From contig NZ_MASW01000003.1 in NCBI RefSeq assembly GCF_003202285.1, forward strand, positions 1 to 64,000: DNA of 64,000 nt, written 5' to 3'. Under the pieces are notes generated by a model. That model had not been told where the DNA came from. It did not search any database and saw only the letters and a list, made by a program, of their open reading frames with translations. The DNA comes from Prauserella muralis (GTDB taxonomy: Bacteria; Actinomycetota; Actinomycetes; Mycobacteriales; Pseudonocardiaceae). Below, piece by piece: positions 40,491 through 49,913 of the stretch; positions within the stretch are counted from its first letter, which is position 1; every line of letters starts with the position of its first letter. Position numbers and translations under genes: made by a program.

Positions 40491-40699
40491 TGGAACTCGC
40501 GGCCGGTGTGATGTGGGGTTGTTGCGGCGACTACTGAAACGATCCAGTACCTGGATGCCACGACGTTCGGCCTGCTTGTGCTGTCCCGCCATCGTGGTGG
40601 CCGAGCTCGCGTGGCAGATCGAGCGTCGTCGTCGGCGGTTCTCCACACGCCGTGAACTTCAGTTCGGTGTGGACTGCATTGGCAAATACCAGCTTGGGG

Positions 40700-41113
40700 T
40701 CAGCTGAACTCCGTCTTGTGGGTTCGCCGGTTAGTCTTGGCTTTTTCGATCAGGTCGTGATGGTCGGCGACCCATTCGACGGCGGGACGCAGCGCGTTCA
40801 GCAGTTGCCGGGCGGTGGCGGTGAGTGCGTAGGTTGCGGCTGGCGGAATGGTGGAAGTGTCGCGTTGGTGGAGCACGAGCCCGTCGTCTTGCATGGCGCT
40901 GAGGGTTTCACCCAGCACCTTGTCGGTGAGCTTGCTGCCGGGCCTGCGGTACCACTCATCGCCGACGTTCATCTTCTGGATGGTGTCGCGCAGCTCCGTG
41001 TAACGCATGGGTTTCCGGGCCAGCACGGTGAGGATGACCGGCTCCCATTTTCGGTTGAGCCAGCGGTAGAGGTCCCGCATGTGCTGCAGGTACTCGTCAC
41101 TTCCTGGTTTCAC
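40700..41113 (-). CDS. HxlR-family transcriptional regulator
   Basis: A 137-residue winged-helix protein with LNRKWEPVILTVLARKPMRY, TELRDTIQ and DKVLGETLSAMQDDGLVLHQ, the HxlR pattern. It has no conserved cysteine, so a redox-sensing mechanism like HypR is unlikely. GTG at 41113 has a GGAGG site at spacing 5. It is divergent from the prepilin peptidase gene and may control the Tad locus. Confidence 0.8.
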   Translation of the reverse strand: MKPGSDEYLQHMRDLYRWLNRKWEPVILTVLARKPMRYTELRDTIQKMNVGDEWYRRPGSKLTDKVLGETLSAMQDDGLVLHQRDTSTIPPAATYALTATARQLLNALRPAVEWVADHHDLIEKAKTNRRTHKTEFS

Positions 41114-41282
41114 GCCACCTCCCCGTACCGTTTTGCAGGCGCGCACCGGTGTGACGTGCTTCCCTCGGCTTCGTGACTCATCGGTAGGGGATCTGTGCCC
41201 TTGTGGGTGACAACCGCTGGGCGGTGTCCGTCGAGTGGCTACAGACTGAGGCGGACCGGGGCCACGGAGAGCGGTGGGATCG

Positions 41283-41912
41283 ATGCACGTCGGTGTCGTG
41301 ACGGTAGCCGCGGCGGTCGGGTTGCTACTGGGGCCGCTGTTGTCGGCGTGGGTTGATCGTGCGGCGCCGCCGCACGGCGGTTCGCCAGTGCGGCGGAGTG
41401 TCGTCATCGGACTGCTGACGAGTGCGCTCTTCGCGCTGTGTGCCTACCGGTATGGGGGCAGCGCGACGTTGCCAGCGTGGTGTTGGCTGTCGGCGACGGG
41501 CATCGTGCTCGCCCTGGTGGATGTGCGGCAGCGGAGGCTGCCGTTTCGCATGACCGCAGCGATGACTGCAGGTGGCGTGGTCGCGCTCGCGGTGGCGGCT
41601 GCCGTGGAGGACCGATGGACGGACTTTGCCGCCGCGCTGATTGCCGGACTGGCCGGCTTGGTGATCGCGGGGGCCGTCCAGTTGGCTGTTCCCGCGCACA
41701 CCGGCGGGGGTGATACGGCCCTGGCCGGAGCTTTGGTCTTCTACCTTGGCTGGATCGGCTGGGCGGGTCTGGTCCGGGGGCTGCTGCTCGCCACCGGGCT
41801 GACGGCCGTGGTTGGGGCCGCCGTGTTCGTGGCTCGGCGTTGCTGGACGGCCAGCTTTCCGGCAGGTCCGTCCCTGATCGCGGGCACGATCGCAGGCGTC
41901 CTGCTCGCCTGA
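41283..41912 (+). CDS. Prepilin peptidase (A24 family), TadV/CpaA-like
   Basis: A protein of about 209 residues with six or seven membrane segments and the two catalytic aspartates of type IV prepilin peptidases: ALVDVRQRRLP (near 79) and HTGGGDTALAG (GxGD, near 144). It should process the Flp-type pilin and TadE/F pseudopilins encoded downstream. ATG at 41283 is preferred; a GTG at 41274 is possible. Confidence 0.8.
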   Translation: MHVGVVTVAAAVGLLLGPLLSAWVDRAAPPHGGSPVRRSVVIGLLTSALFALCAYRYGGSATLPAWCWLSATGIVLALVDVRQRRLPFRMTAAMTAGGVVALAVAAAVEDRWTDFAAALIAGLAGLVIAGAVQLAVPAHTGGGDTALAGALVFYLGWIGWAGLVRGLLLATGLTAVVGAAVFVARRCWTASFPAGPSLIAGTIAGVLLA

Positions 41913-41934
41913 TTTCACGCTTAGTGTCCGGCTA

Positions 41935-41950
41935 CTTACTTTGCAGTAAG
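41935..41950. promoter_or_regulatory. Inverted repeat CTTACT-TTGC-AGTAAG
   Basis: A perfect 6-base inverted repeat 92 bases before the lipoprotein gene that leads the Tad-associated group. It is a possible operator; no regulator is assigned. Confidence 0.35.
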
Positions 41951-42041
41951 ACAGCCCCCTGGTGCTACAGTCAGATCACTTTCGGTCACGGTGTTGTCAC
42001 TGTGGCGGTATACGCATTGCGCCGGACGTGTAGGAGGCGCT

Positions 42042-42614
42042 ATGGGGGCTGGTGGCAGGCGCGCAACACACTTGCGAATAGGTGCGGTTGTGACGACGGC
42101 GGTCGTCACGGTCTTTGTGGCTGGTTGCGAGGCCGCGTCCACGGTCGACGAGGCCAACAACAGCGCCACTGTCGCCGCTCCCACGACGTCTGCGCTGGCG
42201 GCACCATCGGGCGAGGATGAGCACGAGGCGGTGGTCGTCGCGTATGACGCGTTCTGGGCGCGGCATACGCAGATCCGCGACTGGCCAGAGTCCACGTGGG
42301 ACAAGGAGCTGGGCGAGGTCGCGGTCGATCCCCAGTTGACTCGGACCTTGCAGGCGATGCGCTTCAACCGCAACAGCGGAATCACCACATACGGATCGGT
42401 GACTTCGCGGATCACGGAAGTGGAAGTCGATGGTGATCGGGCCACGGTGACCGATTGCCAGGACGCGTCGAGGTCTGGGCAAGCCGACATGAAAACGGGG
42501 GAGAGGAAGACGGTTGGTGTCCCACGAAACCCCGTCACGGCGCGCATGGTTCGCGATGCGGCCGACGGTCGCTGGAAGGTGGCCGAGATCCGCTATCCAG
42601 GAGGCGAGTGCTGA
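42042..42614 (+). CDS. Lipoprotein of the Tad locus
   Basis: A 190-residue protein with lipobox VFVAGCEAA and an NTF2-like pattern (VVAYDAFWARHTQIRDWPES, RITEVEVDGDRATVTDCQDA, WKVAEIRYPG). Such small lipoproteins often accompany secretion or pilus loci; its role is unknown. The GGAGG site supports the ATG at 42042. Its stop overlaps the next start (TGATG). Confidence 0.7.
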   Translation: MGAGGRRATHLRIGAVVTTAVVTVFVAGCEAASTVDEANNSATVAAPTTSALAAPSGEDEHEAVVVAYDAFWARHTQIRDWPESTWDKELGEVAVDPQLTRTLQAMRFNRNSGITTYGSVTSRITEVEVDGDRATVTDCQDASRSGQADMKTGERKTVGVPRNPVTARMVRDAADGRWKVAEIRYPGGEC

Positions 42615-43603
42615 TGCGGCCGCGGCATGGTCTGCTTCTAGCGGCAACTGGAACGGCGGCTGGGCTCCTTACATTGTTGGCGTCGCCGGTCGCTGCGGAC
42701 ACTCGTGATCAGGATGAGTCCGGCCAGGTGACCGTGGTGCCCGGGGACCAACTCGGCGAGATCGCGCCGCCCCGCGTGCGGATGGACGCGGCATACTCGC
42801 AGAGAAGTTCGTCCGCGGATAACTCAGACACCTCGCGCACGATCGGTGGTTCGGCGAACCGGCCGCGTTCGGGCCCTGTCTGCGTGTATGAGCCGTTGAC
42901 CTGGGATGCGGCGGAAACCGACGGGCCGGGAACCGTCGAGGCGCTGCACGCGCTGTTCGGGTCGCAGTATGCCGGGTCGCGAGGCGGCGACGAGAGCCGG
43001 GCTTTCCGGCGGATCTGCGATGGCGTGGCCCAGGGATGGGTGACGGGCACGGGGATTCCCGGCGCGCCGGGCGGTACTGCGGTGGTCCTGCCCACGCCAG
43101 CCGAATTGGCCGCACGGGCACGCGAGGAGCTGGCGTTGCCGTTGCCCGTGCCGGGGAGGTCGCCGAACGTGCGGCTGGCTGATGGCCGGTCGGCGACGTT
43201 GGTCAACGAGCACACCTGGGTGTGGACCGATCCCGCGGCGTGGAGGCCGCAGCGGGAGCGGGTGCAGGTCGGCCCGGTGTGGGCCGAGGTGACGGCCACC
43301 CCGACACGGTTGACGGTCGATCCGGGGATGGGTTTGGCGGCAACGACCTGTGCTGGGCCGGGGACGCCGTATGACCGCGCGTACGGGATGCATGCGGCGA
43401 GCCCGGACTGTGGGGTGGTCTACGCCCGCTCGTCGTATGGCCTGCCTGGCGGGGTGACGACGGCGGAATACGCGATCACCTGGTCGGTGAGCTGGGTGGG
43501 CTCGACCGGCGCGTCCGACGAGGGAGGTGAGCTGCCGGACATGATGTCGCGTGCCACGGAGCGGTTCGCGGTAGCCGAGGCCCAGTCGCTGCGTTCACGC
43601 TGA
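42614..43603 (+). CDS. Secreted protein of the Tad locus
   Basis: A 329-residue protein with a signal peptide (LLLAATGTAAGLLTLLASPVAA) and an extracytoplasmic domain with four cysteines (CVYEPL, RRICDG, TTCAGPG, SPDCGVV) likely to form disulfides. It contains a conserved-looking segment HTWVWTDPAAWRPQRERVQV. Proteins of this plan occur next to actinobacterial Tad genes; no function is established. Confidence 0.7.
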   Translation: MRPRHGLLLAATGTAAGLLTLLASPVAADTRDQDESGQVTVVPGDQLGEIAPPRVRMDAAYSQRSSSADNSDTSRTIGGSANRPRSGPVCVYEPLTWDAAETDGPGTVEALHALFGSQYAGSRGGDESRAFRRICDGVAQGWVTGTGIPGAPGGTAVVLPTPAELAARAREELALPLPVPGRSPNVRLADGRSATLVNEHTWVWTDPAAWRPQRERVQVGPVWAEVTATPTRLTVDPGMGLAATTCAGPGTPYDRAYGMHAASPDCGVVYARSSYGLPGGVTTAEYAITWSVSWVGSTGASDEGGELPDMMSRATERFAVAEAQSLRSR

Positions 43604-43667
43604 GGTTGGCCTGTCTCGGCTTGTAACTGAATCTGGACAACGATTTCTGAGGGAAAGGAATACCTCA

Positions 43668-44363
43668 GTGGGTACTCCTGTGTCATTTTCGGCTCCGTCC
43701 CGGGAAACGGAGCCTGAGCCCGGGCGCGGACCATTGTTAGCAAAGGCTGTTCCGCGGGTGCCGCTGCGGCGCCGGTGGTGGCTGCTGGCGCTGTCGGTGG
43801 CGCTGGCCGCGGCTGGGGCGTTGAGTGGGTATCTCGTGATCGCTGCCGCGGACGAGCGGGCCGAGGTGCTGGTCGCTGCGCGTGATGTGGCGTGGGGAAC
43901 GCGGCTGACCGACGCGGATCTCACCACGGCGATGCTCACCCCGGATGCCGCGGTGCCGATGATTCCTGCGGCGGAGCGCAGCCGGGTGGTGGGGCAGACG
44001 GCGATGGCTGCGCTCCCGTCGGGCAGCGTGTTGGCACCCGGGTACCTCGCCGAGCAGCCGGTGCCGGGGCCGGGGGAGTTGTTGGTTGGGCTGCGCGGTG
44101 AGCCGGGCGCGTTGCCCGCGCGGGGGCTGCGTGCCGGGGATCTGGTGGAGGTGGTCCCGGTGGCCGAGACATCGCCGGGCGCCTCCAGCGCCGAGGTATC
44201 CACGTCGGAAGCGGGTTTCCAGGCTCGTGTGACCGGGGTGGGCGCCCCCGACGCGCAGGGCGCGGTGACCGTGGACGTCGTGGTGGCGGCGACGATGGAG
44301 GAGCGCGCGGCGATCGCCGCGGCTGGGCAGGTCGTGTTCGTCCTCGTGGGCCCCGAGGGTTGA
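43668..44363 (+). CDS. SAF-domain protein, CpaB/RcpC-like
   Basis: A 231-residue protein with one membrane segment (about 36-58) and a SAF domain (VLVAARDVAWGTRLTDADLT, GQTAMAALPSGSVLAPGYL), as in CpaB/RcpC, which is part of the Tad secretion apparatus. GTG at 43668 has GGGAAAGGA upstream. It is followed by the TadZ-like gene after 15 bases. Confidence 0.75.
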   Translation: MGTPVSFSAPSRETEPEPGRGPLLAKAVPRVPLRRRWWLLALSVALAAAGALSGYLVIAAADERAEVLVAARDVAWGTRLTDADLTTAMLTPDAAVPMIPAAERSRVVGQTAMAALPSGSVLAPGYLAEQPVPGPGELLVGLRGEPGALPARGLRAGDLVEVVPVAETSPGASSAEVSTSEAGFQARVTGVGAPDAQGAVTVDVVVAATMEERAAIAAAGQVVFVLVGPEG

Positions 44364-44378
44364 GGTGAGGAGCGTGTC

Positions 44379-45191
44379 ATGGCAGTCATCGCGCTGATGT
44401 CGGCGAAGGCCGCGCCGGGCGTGACCACCTCGGTGGCCGCGCTGGCCTGGGCGTGGCCGACCGAGGTGCTGCTCGCCGACTGTGATCCGGCCGGCGGTGA
44501 CCTCGCGGCCGGCTGGCTCGGGCGCTGGCTGCTCGCGGGCCAGCTGCGCGCGGATCGGGGAGTGCTGAGTTTCGCCACGGAGACCCGGCATGAGCGCGGC
44601 GGCAGCTGCGGCAGTCTCGATGGGCATGCGCAGCCGGTAGCGGTGGCACCGCATATTCGGCTGCTCGCCGGACTGGCGAGCCCCGCCCAGAACGCCTCGG
44701 TGGGCGCGGCGGGCTGGCAGCGGCTCGCGCAGGCACTCACCACGACCGGGCCGGGCCGGGATGTGCTGGTCGATCTTGGCCGCTACAGCCCCGCCACACC
44801 GCACGCCTTGCTCCAGGCCGCTGACCTAGTGCTGCTGGCGGTGCGGCCGCACGCTCGGCATGTGCTCGCCGCCCGACCAGCACTGGCTGAGCTGGCCCGG
44901 CAGCTCGAGCCGGATCGGCTGGGATTGGCCGTGTGCGCCACCACCGCGGCGGGCAGTCGTGACGTGAGGAACGCCTTGGGGTTTGCGGTGGGGCTGGAGC
45001 TGCCGCATGATCCGCGCGCCGCCGCCGTCCTCTCCGACGGCGAGTACGGCGGGCTACCGGCGGCACGCGCGCTGCTGCTGCGTGCCGCGCGACGCACGGC
45101 GCTGCGTCTGCATCGGACGCTGAACCTGCGGCCATCTCCGCCCTCCGCACCTGTCCCGCGAGTGCCGATCGTGACGGGAGGTCGGCCATGA
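44379..45191 (+). CDS. TadZ/CpaE-like ParA-type ATPase
   Basis: A 270-residue protein with a deviant Walker A (SAKAAPGVTTS, residues 8-18), ADCDPAGGDLAAGW and DVLVDLGRYSP, as in MinD/ParA ATPases. TadZ proteins localise the Tad machine in the cell. ATGA overlap with the TadA gene. Confidence 0.75.
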   Translation: MAVIALMSAKAAPGVTTSVAALAWAWPTEVLLADCDPAGGDLAAGWLGRWLLAGQLRADRGVLSFATETRHERGGSCGSLDGHAQPVAVAPHIRLLAGLASPAQNASVGAAGWQRLAQALTTTGPGRDVLVDLGRYSPATPHALLQAADLVLLAVRPHARHVLAARPALAELARQLEPDRLGLAVCATTAAGSRDVRNALGFAVGLELPHDPRAAAVLSDGEYGGLPAARALLLRAARRTALRLHRTLNLRPSPPSAPVPRVPIVTGGRP

Positions 45192-46597
45192 GCTCGCCAC
45201 TCGGGGCGCAGCGTTTCGAGGCGTCCACACCCCTATCGGGCAATGGGGCCAGCGGGGCACTGGATCCGCAGGTGGTGCGCGAGATCCGGGAGGCCGTGGC
45301 CGCCCGGCTCGAACACCCTGACGGCCCGCGGGCCTCGCAGCAAGACGAGCAGGCACGAACCCAACGAGTGGTGCTGGAGGAGGTCGCCGGCTGGATACGG
45401 CGCCGCGCCGAAGCGGGGTTCGCTCCACCGCCGGTGAGCGCGGAGCGCGCGCTGGCTCGCGCGGTGAGCGCCGCCCTGTCCGGGCTCGGCGTCATCGCCG
45501 ACCTGCTGGATCGCACGGACGTGGAGAACATCCACATCCACGGACACGACGTGGTGTGGCTGGAGCGCCATGACGGGACCTTGGAGCGCTGGCCGTATCC
45601 GGTGGCCGACTCCGACGCCGCGCTCATCGACATGCTGGCCGAGATGTTCGCCCGGCTGGGCCAGACCTCGCGGGAATTCTCCCCCGCGCACCCCATCGCA
45701 AATCTGCGCCTGCCCGGCGGCGGGCCACTGGGCGCACGGCTGGACGCAGTCATCGAGGTCACCGACCGGCCCCGGGTCGCGATCCGCCGGCACCGGCTCG
45801 TCGGGACCCGCCTGACCGATCTCGTCGGCAACGGCACCCTGACGCAGATCCTGGCCGATTTCCTCGCCGCGGCAGTGCGCGCCGGCTGCAACATTCTCGT
45901 CACCGGTGGCCCCGCCGCGGGCAAGACCACGCTGTTGCGCGCCCTGTGCGCGGCGATCCCGACCCCGGAGCATGTGATCACCGTCGAAGAAGACTACGAG
46001 CTCGGCCTGCACATCGACGGCAATCGTCCGCTGGTCACCCCGCTGGAGGCGCGGCAGCCCAACGCCGAGGGCGTCGGCGAGATCACCCTGGACGACCTGC
46101 TGAAGCAGGCACTGCGCCATTCACCCCGCCGGGTCATCGTCGGCGAGGTGCGCGCCGGTGAGGTCGCGGCCATGCTGCGGGCGCTGGGCAACGGCGCCGC
46201 CGGAGGCATGTGCACGCTGCACGCCGGAAGCGCCGAGGCGGTCTTCGACCGCATCGCGTCGCTGGGCATGCTGGCCCACCCGCCTCTGAGCTCGGAGGCG
46301 GCGTTCGCGTGGACGGCCTCGGCGATCGACCTCATCGTGCACTTGACCAAAGTGGACGACCTTGACGCGTCCGGGCGAGAGCGCAGGCGGCGGTATGTCA
46401 CCGAGGTCCTCGAAGTCGGTCCGGTGGGGGAATCCGGTCGTCCCGATGCGACCCGGCTCTTCTCGCGGGCGGGTTCCGGCGCGGCGCTGCCGGTGTTCGC
46501 GCCCACGCTGGCGCTCGCCGGTCGGCTCGCGCACCAGGGGTTCGCTCCCGCGCGGCTGCAGGATCCACCCGACTACCCGACGGAGGCGCCACGATGA
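45188..46597 (+). CDS. tadA: TadA/CpaF secretion ATPase
   Basis: A 469-residue type II/IV secretion ATPase. The N-terminal domain includes VENIHIHGHDVVWLERHDG. Walker A is GGPAAGKTTLLRAL (near 240), followed by TVEEDYELGLH, the Walker B region VIVGEVRAGE and the histidine box GGMCTLHAGS. It powers Flp pilus assembly from the cytoplasmic side. Overlaps tadB by ATGA. Confidence 0.9.
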   Translation: MSSPLGAQRFEASTPLSGNGASGALDPQVVREIREAVAARLEHPDGPRASQQDEQARTQRVVLEEVAGWIRRRAEAGFAPPPVSAERALARAVSAALSGLGVIADLLDRTDVENIHIHGHDVVWLERHDGTLERWPYPVADSDAALIDMLAEMFARLGQTSREFSPAHPIANLRLPGGGPLGARLDAVIEVTDRPRVAIRRHRLVGTRLTDLVGNGTLTQILADFLAAAVRAGCNILVTGGPAAGKTTLLRALCAAIPTPEHVITVEEDYELGLHIDGNRPLVTPLEARQPNAEGVGEITLDDLLKQALRHSPRRVIVGEVRAGEVAAMLRALGNGAAGGMCTLHAGSAEAVFDRIASLGMLAHPPLSSEAAFAWTASAIDLIVHLTKVDDLDASGRERRRRYVTEVLEVGPVGESGRPDATRLFSRAGSGAALPVFAPTLALAGRLAHQGFAPARLQDPPDYPTEAPR

Positions 46598-47451
46598 GCA
46601 CCCTTGCGATCCTGCTCCCGGGGCTGCTGATCGGCCTGGCGGTGGCGTGCGCGGTCGCCAGCGTGACAGCGCCCACTCGCGGGCCGCGCATCCGGCGCGC
46701 GAGGCGAGCGCGGGACTCCCGGATGTGGCGCCGTGCGGCCGGGGCGGTGGTGGCGGGCGTGGCTGCGGGCTTGCTGACCGGCTGGCCGGTCGCCGTCGTC
46801 GCGGCGGCGGCCGGGGCCGTGGCGCTGCCGCCGCTGTTGGCCCGCGACGATGCCCGCGCGGTCATCGACAAGTTGGACGCTCTCGCGGCCTGGGTCCGGC
46901 GGGTGGCGGACCGGCTGAACTCCGGCGCGGGCGGCCTGGAACAGGCCATCGCGGCGGCGGCACGCACCGCACCCAGCCCGCTGGCCGACGAGGTCCGCGC
47001 GCTCGCCGTGCGGGTCCGCACCCGGGGGCTGGAGCCCGCGCTGCGGTCGTTCGCCGACGACGTCGGCGACCCGGCCGCCGATGAGGTCGTGGGTGCGTTG
47101 ATCGTGCGCGCTCGCGCCGGTGGACGTGGCCTGGTCGGTGTGCTGGAAGGCAAGGCCGACGCCCTGGCCGCCGCGGTGGGCGACCGGCGGGAGGTGGAGG
47201 CCGACCGAGCGAAGCCCCGGACCGACACGCGCATCATCATCACGATCACCGCCACTGTGCTGGCCGGGCTCGTCGTGCTGGCGGGCGAGTTCCTCGCCCC
47301 GTTCTTCGGCCTGCTCGGACAGCTGGTGATGGCCGCCAGCGTTGGGATCATGGCACTGGCCTGCTGGTGGATGCACCTGCTGTCCCGGGTCCAGCGGCGA
47401 GCCCGGCTATTCGCCAGCCACAGCGGTGCCAGCGGGGTGAGGAATCCATGA
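46594..47451 (+). CDS. tadB: TadB-like inner-membrane platform protein
   Basis: A 285-residue protein with two N-terminal and two C-terminal membrane segments and a central T2SSF domain (LAAWVRRVADRLNSGAGGLE, RRDVGDPAADEVVGALIVRA-like region). It forms the assembly platform with TadC. The stop overlaps tadC (ATGA). Confidence 0.8.
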   Translation: MSTLAILLPGLLIGLAVACAVASVTAPTRGPRIRRARRARDSRMWRRAAGAVVAGVAAGLLTGWPVAVVAAAAGAVALPPLLARDDARAVIDKLDALAAWVRRVADRLNSGAGGLEQAIAAAARTAPSPLADEVRALAVRVRTRGLEPALRSFADDVGDPAADEVVGALIVRARAGGRGLVGVLEGKADALAAAVGDRREVEADRAKPRTDTRIIITITATVLAGLVVLAGEFLAPFFGLLGQLVMAASVGIMALACWWMHLLSRVQRRARLFASHSGASGVRNP

Positions 47452-48341
47452 CCGCGGTGTGGGTGGCGATCGTGCCGGGCGCTGCCGTCGGCGTGGCGGT
47501 CGCCTGCGTTGTCGCGGCACTGGCGCGACCGGCACCGATCCATCTGACTGCCGCCCTGACCAGACTCTCGCAGGACGACACCGCCGCGGGCGCGACCCGT
47601 CGGTCGCGGGCCGAGCAGGTCCTGGCCAGGCTGGCGGCACGGTCCGCGCGGTCCTCGAACCGGTGGTGGGGCATACCGGCTGCCGACCTCGCCGTCCTCG
47701 ACGTGACCGCCGCCCGGTACCTGGCCCGGCGTGCCCGGTGGGCTGTGGGCGGTGCCGCATTCGGCGCCGCGTTGGCGATGCTCGCAACCGCCGCAGGGCT
47801 GGGCGTTCCACTCGGCTGGAGCGTCCCCGCGGCGCTCGCCGGGGCGGTCGCCGCGGCGATGGTGCCCCCGCTGGCGGTAGCCGATGATGCGGCGACCCGG
47901 CGCGAGGAGTTCCGCTCCGCCGTGATCGCCTACCTGGACCTGGTCGCCCAGGAACGGATGGCCGGGCGCGCAGCCGCGCAAGCCCTGAGCGAGGCCGCGG
48001 ACGTGTTCGACGGATGGGCCTTCACCCGCATCCGTGGCACCCTCGCGCACGCGCAGCGGGCTGGACACCTCCCGTGGGAGGCCCTCACCCGGCTCGCCGA
48101 CCGCATGAGCAGCCCCGAACTCGCCGACGTGGCCGACATCGCGTCGACCGCGGCCGACGGCGCCGCCGTCCACGCGACCCTGACGGCCAAGGCCACCGGG
48201 CTGCGCCGCGCGGCCCTCGCCACGGAAAAGGCCGCGGCCAACACCCGCAGCCAGCGGCTCACCCTGCCGGTCACGCTGCTGCTGCTCGGCTTCCTGCTGC
48301 TCGTGCTCTATCCCGCCGTCATCCGCCTGTTCACGACCTGA
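47448..48341 (+). CDS. tadC: TadC-like inner-membrane platform protein
   Basis: A 297-residue protein with membrane segments at the start, middle and end and a T2SSF domain (FRSAVIAYLDLVAQERMAGR, GRAAAQALSEAADVFDGWAF). Pairs with TadB. ATG at 47448 is set by the overlap with tadB. Confidence 0.8.
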   Translation: MTAVWVAIVPGAAVGVAVACVVAALARPAPIHLTAALTRLSQDDTAAGATRRSRAEQVLARLAARSARSSNRWWGIPAADLAVLDVTAARYLARRARWAVGGAAFGAALAMLATAAGLGVPLGWSVPAALAGAVAAAMVPPLAVADDAATRREEFRSAVIAYLDLVAQERMAGRAAAQALSEAADVFDGWAFTRIRGTLAHAQRAGHLPWEALTRLADRMSSPELADVADIASTAADGAAVHATLTAKATGLRRAALATEKAAANTRSQRLTLPVTLLLLGFLLLVLYPAVIRLFTT

Positions 48342-48372
48342 AGACACCCAGATAGGAACAAGGAGCACCACG

Positions 48373-48615
48373 ATGAGTTTCCCCAACATCCAGCTCGGCA
48401 GCCTCACGCGTCGCGGCGTGGCCGCGCTCATCCTGTGGTCGGTCGCGACCGCCGACGTGCTCGCGGATCGGTGGCGTCGCGCGAGGGCCAGCGGCGACTC
48501 TGGGTCGGAGAACGTGGCCAAGGCCGTGCTCGTCGCGATCGTGCTGGCCACAGCGGTCGCGCTCGGGGCCGCGATCAAGGCTGTCGTCGCCCGCTACACC
48601 GCGCAGCTCCAGTAA
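48373..48615 (+). CDS. Flp-type pilin-like small protein
   Basis: An 80-residue protein. A basic head is followed by GDSGSENVAKAVLVAIVLAT and a hydrophobic helix, resembling Flp prepilins, though the glutamate lies closer to the likely cleavage glycine than the usual fifth position. Position between tadC and the pseudopilins supports a pilin role. Strong GGAG site at 48361. Confidence 0.7.
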   Translation: MSFPNIQLGSLTRRGVAALILWSVATADVLADRWRRARASGDSGSENVAKAVLVAIVLATAVALGAAIKAVVARYTAQLQ

Positions 48616-48628
48616 CGCGGACACGATC

Positions 48629-49048
48629 ATGGGCGCCGTGCCTCGAGCCCGCGACCGACGTCTCCGGGACACCGGTTCGGAGACCGTGGGATTGGCGATC
48701 CTGTTCCCCCTGGCGCTGCTGCTGATCCTGACCATCGTGCAGGCGGGGCTACTGTGGCACGCGCGTAACGTCCTGTCCGGTGCCGCGCAATCCGGTGTGG
48801 ACACTGGTCGAGTCCTCGGCGCTGGCACCGCCGACGCCCAGGATGCGGCGTTGTCGTTCGCCCGCCGTGCCGGTGCGGGAGTCGTGGACGATCCCGCGGC
48901 GGCTGCGGTCGTGAGCGCGGAGACGGTGCAGGTCAGCGTATCCGGCACGGCGCAGAAGGTCCTGCCGATCCCCGGTGTGCAGTTCCGCTTCTCGATGCGC
49001 GCCACGGCCGCGAAGGAACGGTTCACCGTCCCCGGAAGCGCACCATGA
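48629..49048 (+). CDS. TadE-like pseudopilin
   Basis: A 139-residue protein with the TadE motif DTGSETVGLAILFPLALLLI and a helix continuing into an extracytoplasmic domain. Minor pilin of the Tad system. The stop overlaps the next gene (ATGA). Confidence 0.8.
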   Translation: MGAVPRARDRRLRDTGSETVGLAILFPLALLLILTIVQAGLLWHARNVLSGAAQSGVDTGRVLGAGTADAQDAALSFARRAGAGVVDDPAAAAVVSAETVQVSVSGTAQKVLPIPGVQFRFSMRATAAKERFTVPGSAP

Positions 49049-49485
49049 CCTCATCTCGGCGGCGCGGCCACGACACGGGTTCGGTCAGCGTGGAGCTGGC
49101 CGTCCTGGCCCCGGCGGTCCTGCTGATAGGGCTGCTCGTGGTGGCCGCCGGGCGGATCAGCTCGGCCCAGCAAGCGGTCGACGACGCGGCTACCGCCGCC
49201 GCCCGCACCGCCTCCCTCACCCGGAGCGCCAGCGCGGCGAGCACGGCGGCGACGAACGCGGCCACCACCGTGCTCGGCGAACGACACCTGCGGTGCACCG
49301 ACACGAGGGTGTCGGTCCATGCCGGAGGCTTCGCACCGCCACCGGGCCAGACCGGCGTCGCCCGTGTCGAGGTGCGCTGCCAGGTCGGGCTAGCCGACCT
49401 GGCCGGCGTCCCAGGGCTGCCTGGCAGCACGGTTGTCAGCAGCTCGTTCACCAGTCCCGTCGATCCCTATCGGACAAGCCCATGA
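49045..49485 (+). CDS. TadE/TadF-like pseudopilin
   Basis: A 146-residue protein with DTGSVSVELAVLAPAVLLIG and an alanine-rich helix, then a beta domain with two cysteines (LRCTDT, VRCQVG). Second pseudopilin; overlaps the third by ATGA. Confidence 0.8.
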   Translation: MTSSRRRGHDTGSVSVELAVLAPAVLLIGLLVVAAGRISSAQQAVDDAATAAARTASLTRSASAASTAATNAATTVLGERHLRCTDTRVSVHAGGFAPPPGQTGVARVEVRCQVGLADLAGVPGLPGSTVVSSSFTSPVDPYRTSP

Positions 49486-49913
49486 CACCCGTCACGACGC
49501 CGACACCGTCTCACGGTCGCGACGACCGGGGGACGGTCAGTGTGCTGATCGCCGTCCTCGTGCCGGCGTTGCTATTCATGCTCGCCCTGGTGGTCGACGG
49601 GGCTGGGCAACTTCGTGCCACGGCCCGCGCTGACGCGATCGCAGCGGAGGCGGCCCGCGCGGCGCAAACCGCGCTCGACACCAGAGGCGCGACCGTTGTC
49701 GTCGACCCGGCCGCGGCGGTCGCGGCGGCACACAGCTATCTGTCCGCGGCGGGGGAGAACGGTGAGGTCAGCGTCATCGGGCCGCGGACCGTCCGCGTGA
49801 CCGTCACCATCGCCGCCCCGGCCGCGATCGGCCTCATCCAGTCGACCCACCACGCCACCGGCACCGCCACCGCGGAGCTCGGCATCGGCACGGACGAGAG
49901 AGCCCAGCCATGA
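49482..49913 (+). CDS. TadG-like pseudopilin
   Basis: A 143-residue protein with DRGTVSVLIAVLVPALLFML, a variant in which leucine replaces the usual glutamate of the processing motif, followed by an extracytoplasmic domain. Third pseudopilin-like gene; its stop overlaps the LysM-BTAD start (ATGA). Confidence 0.75.
   Translation: MTPVTTPTPSHGRDDRGTVSVLIAVLVPALLFMLALVVDGAGQLRATARADAIAAEAARAAQTALDTRGATVVVDPAAAVAAAHSYLSAAGENGEVSVIGPRTVRVTVTIAAPAAIGLIQSTHHATGTATAELGIGTDERAQP

Noticed and set aside
46398-48578. A 726-codon minus-strand frame across tadB-tadC
   Set aside because: It is the antisense of strongly biased tad genes that overlap each other in proper order; its composition (runs of Arg, Ala and Ser) is not protein-like.
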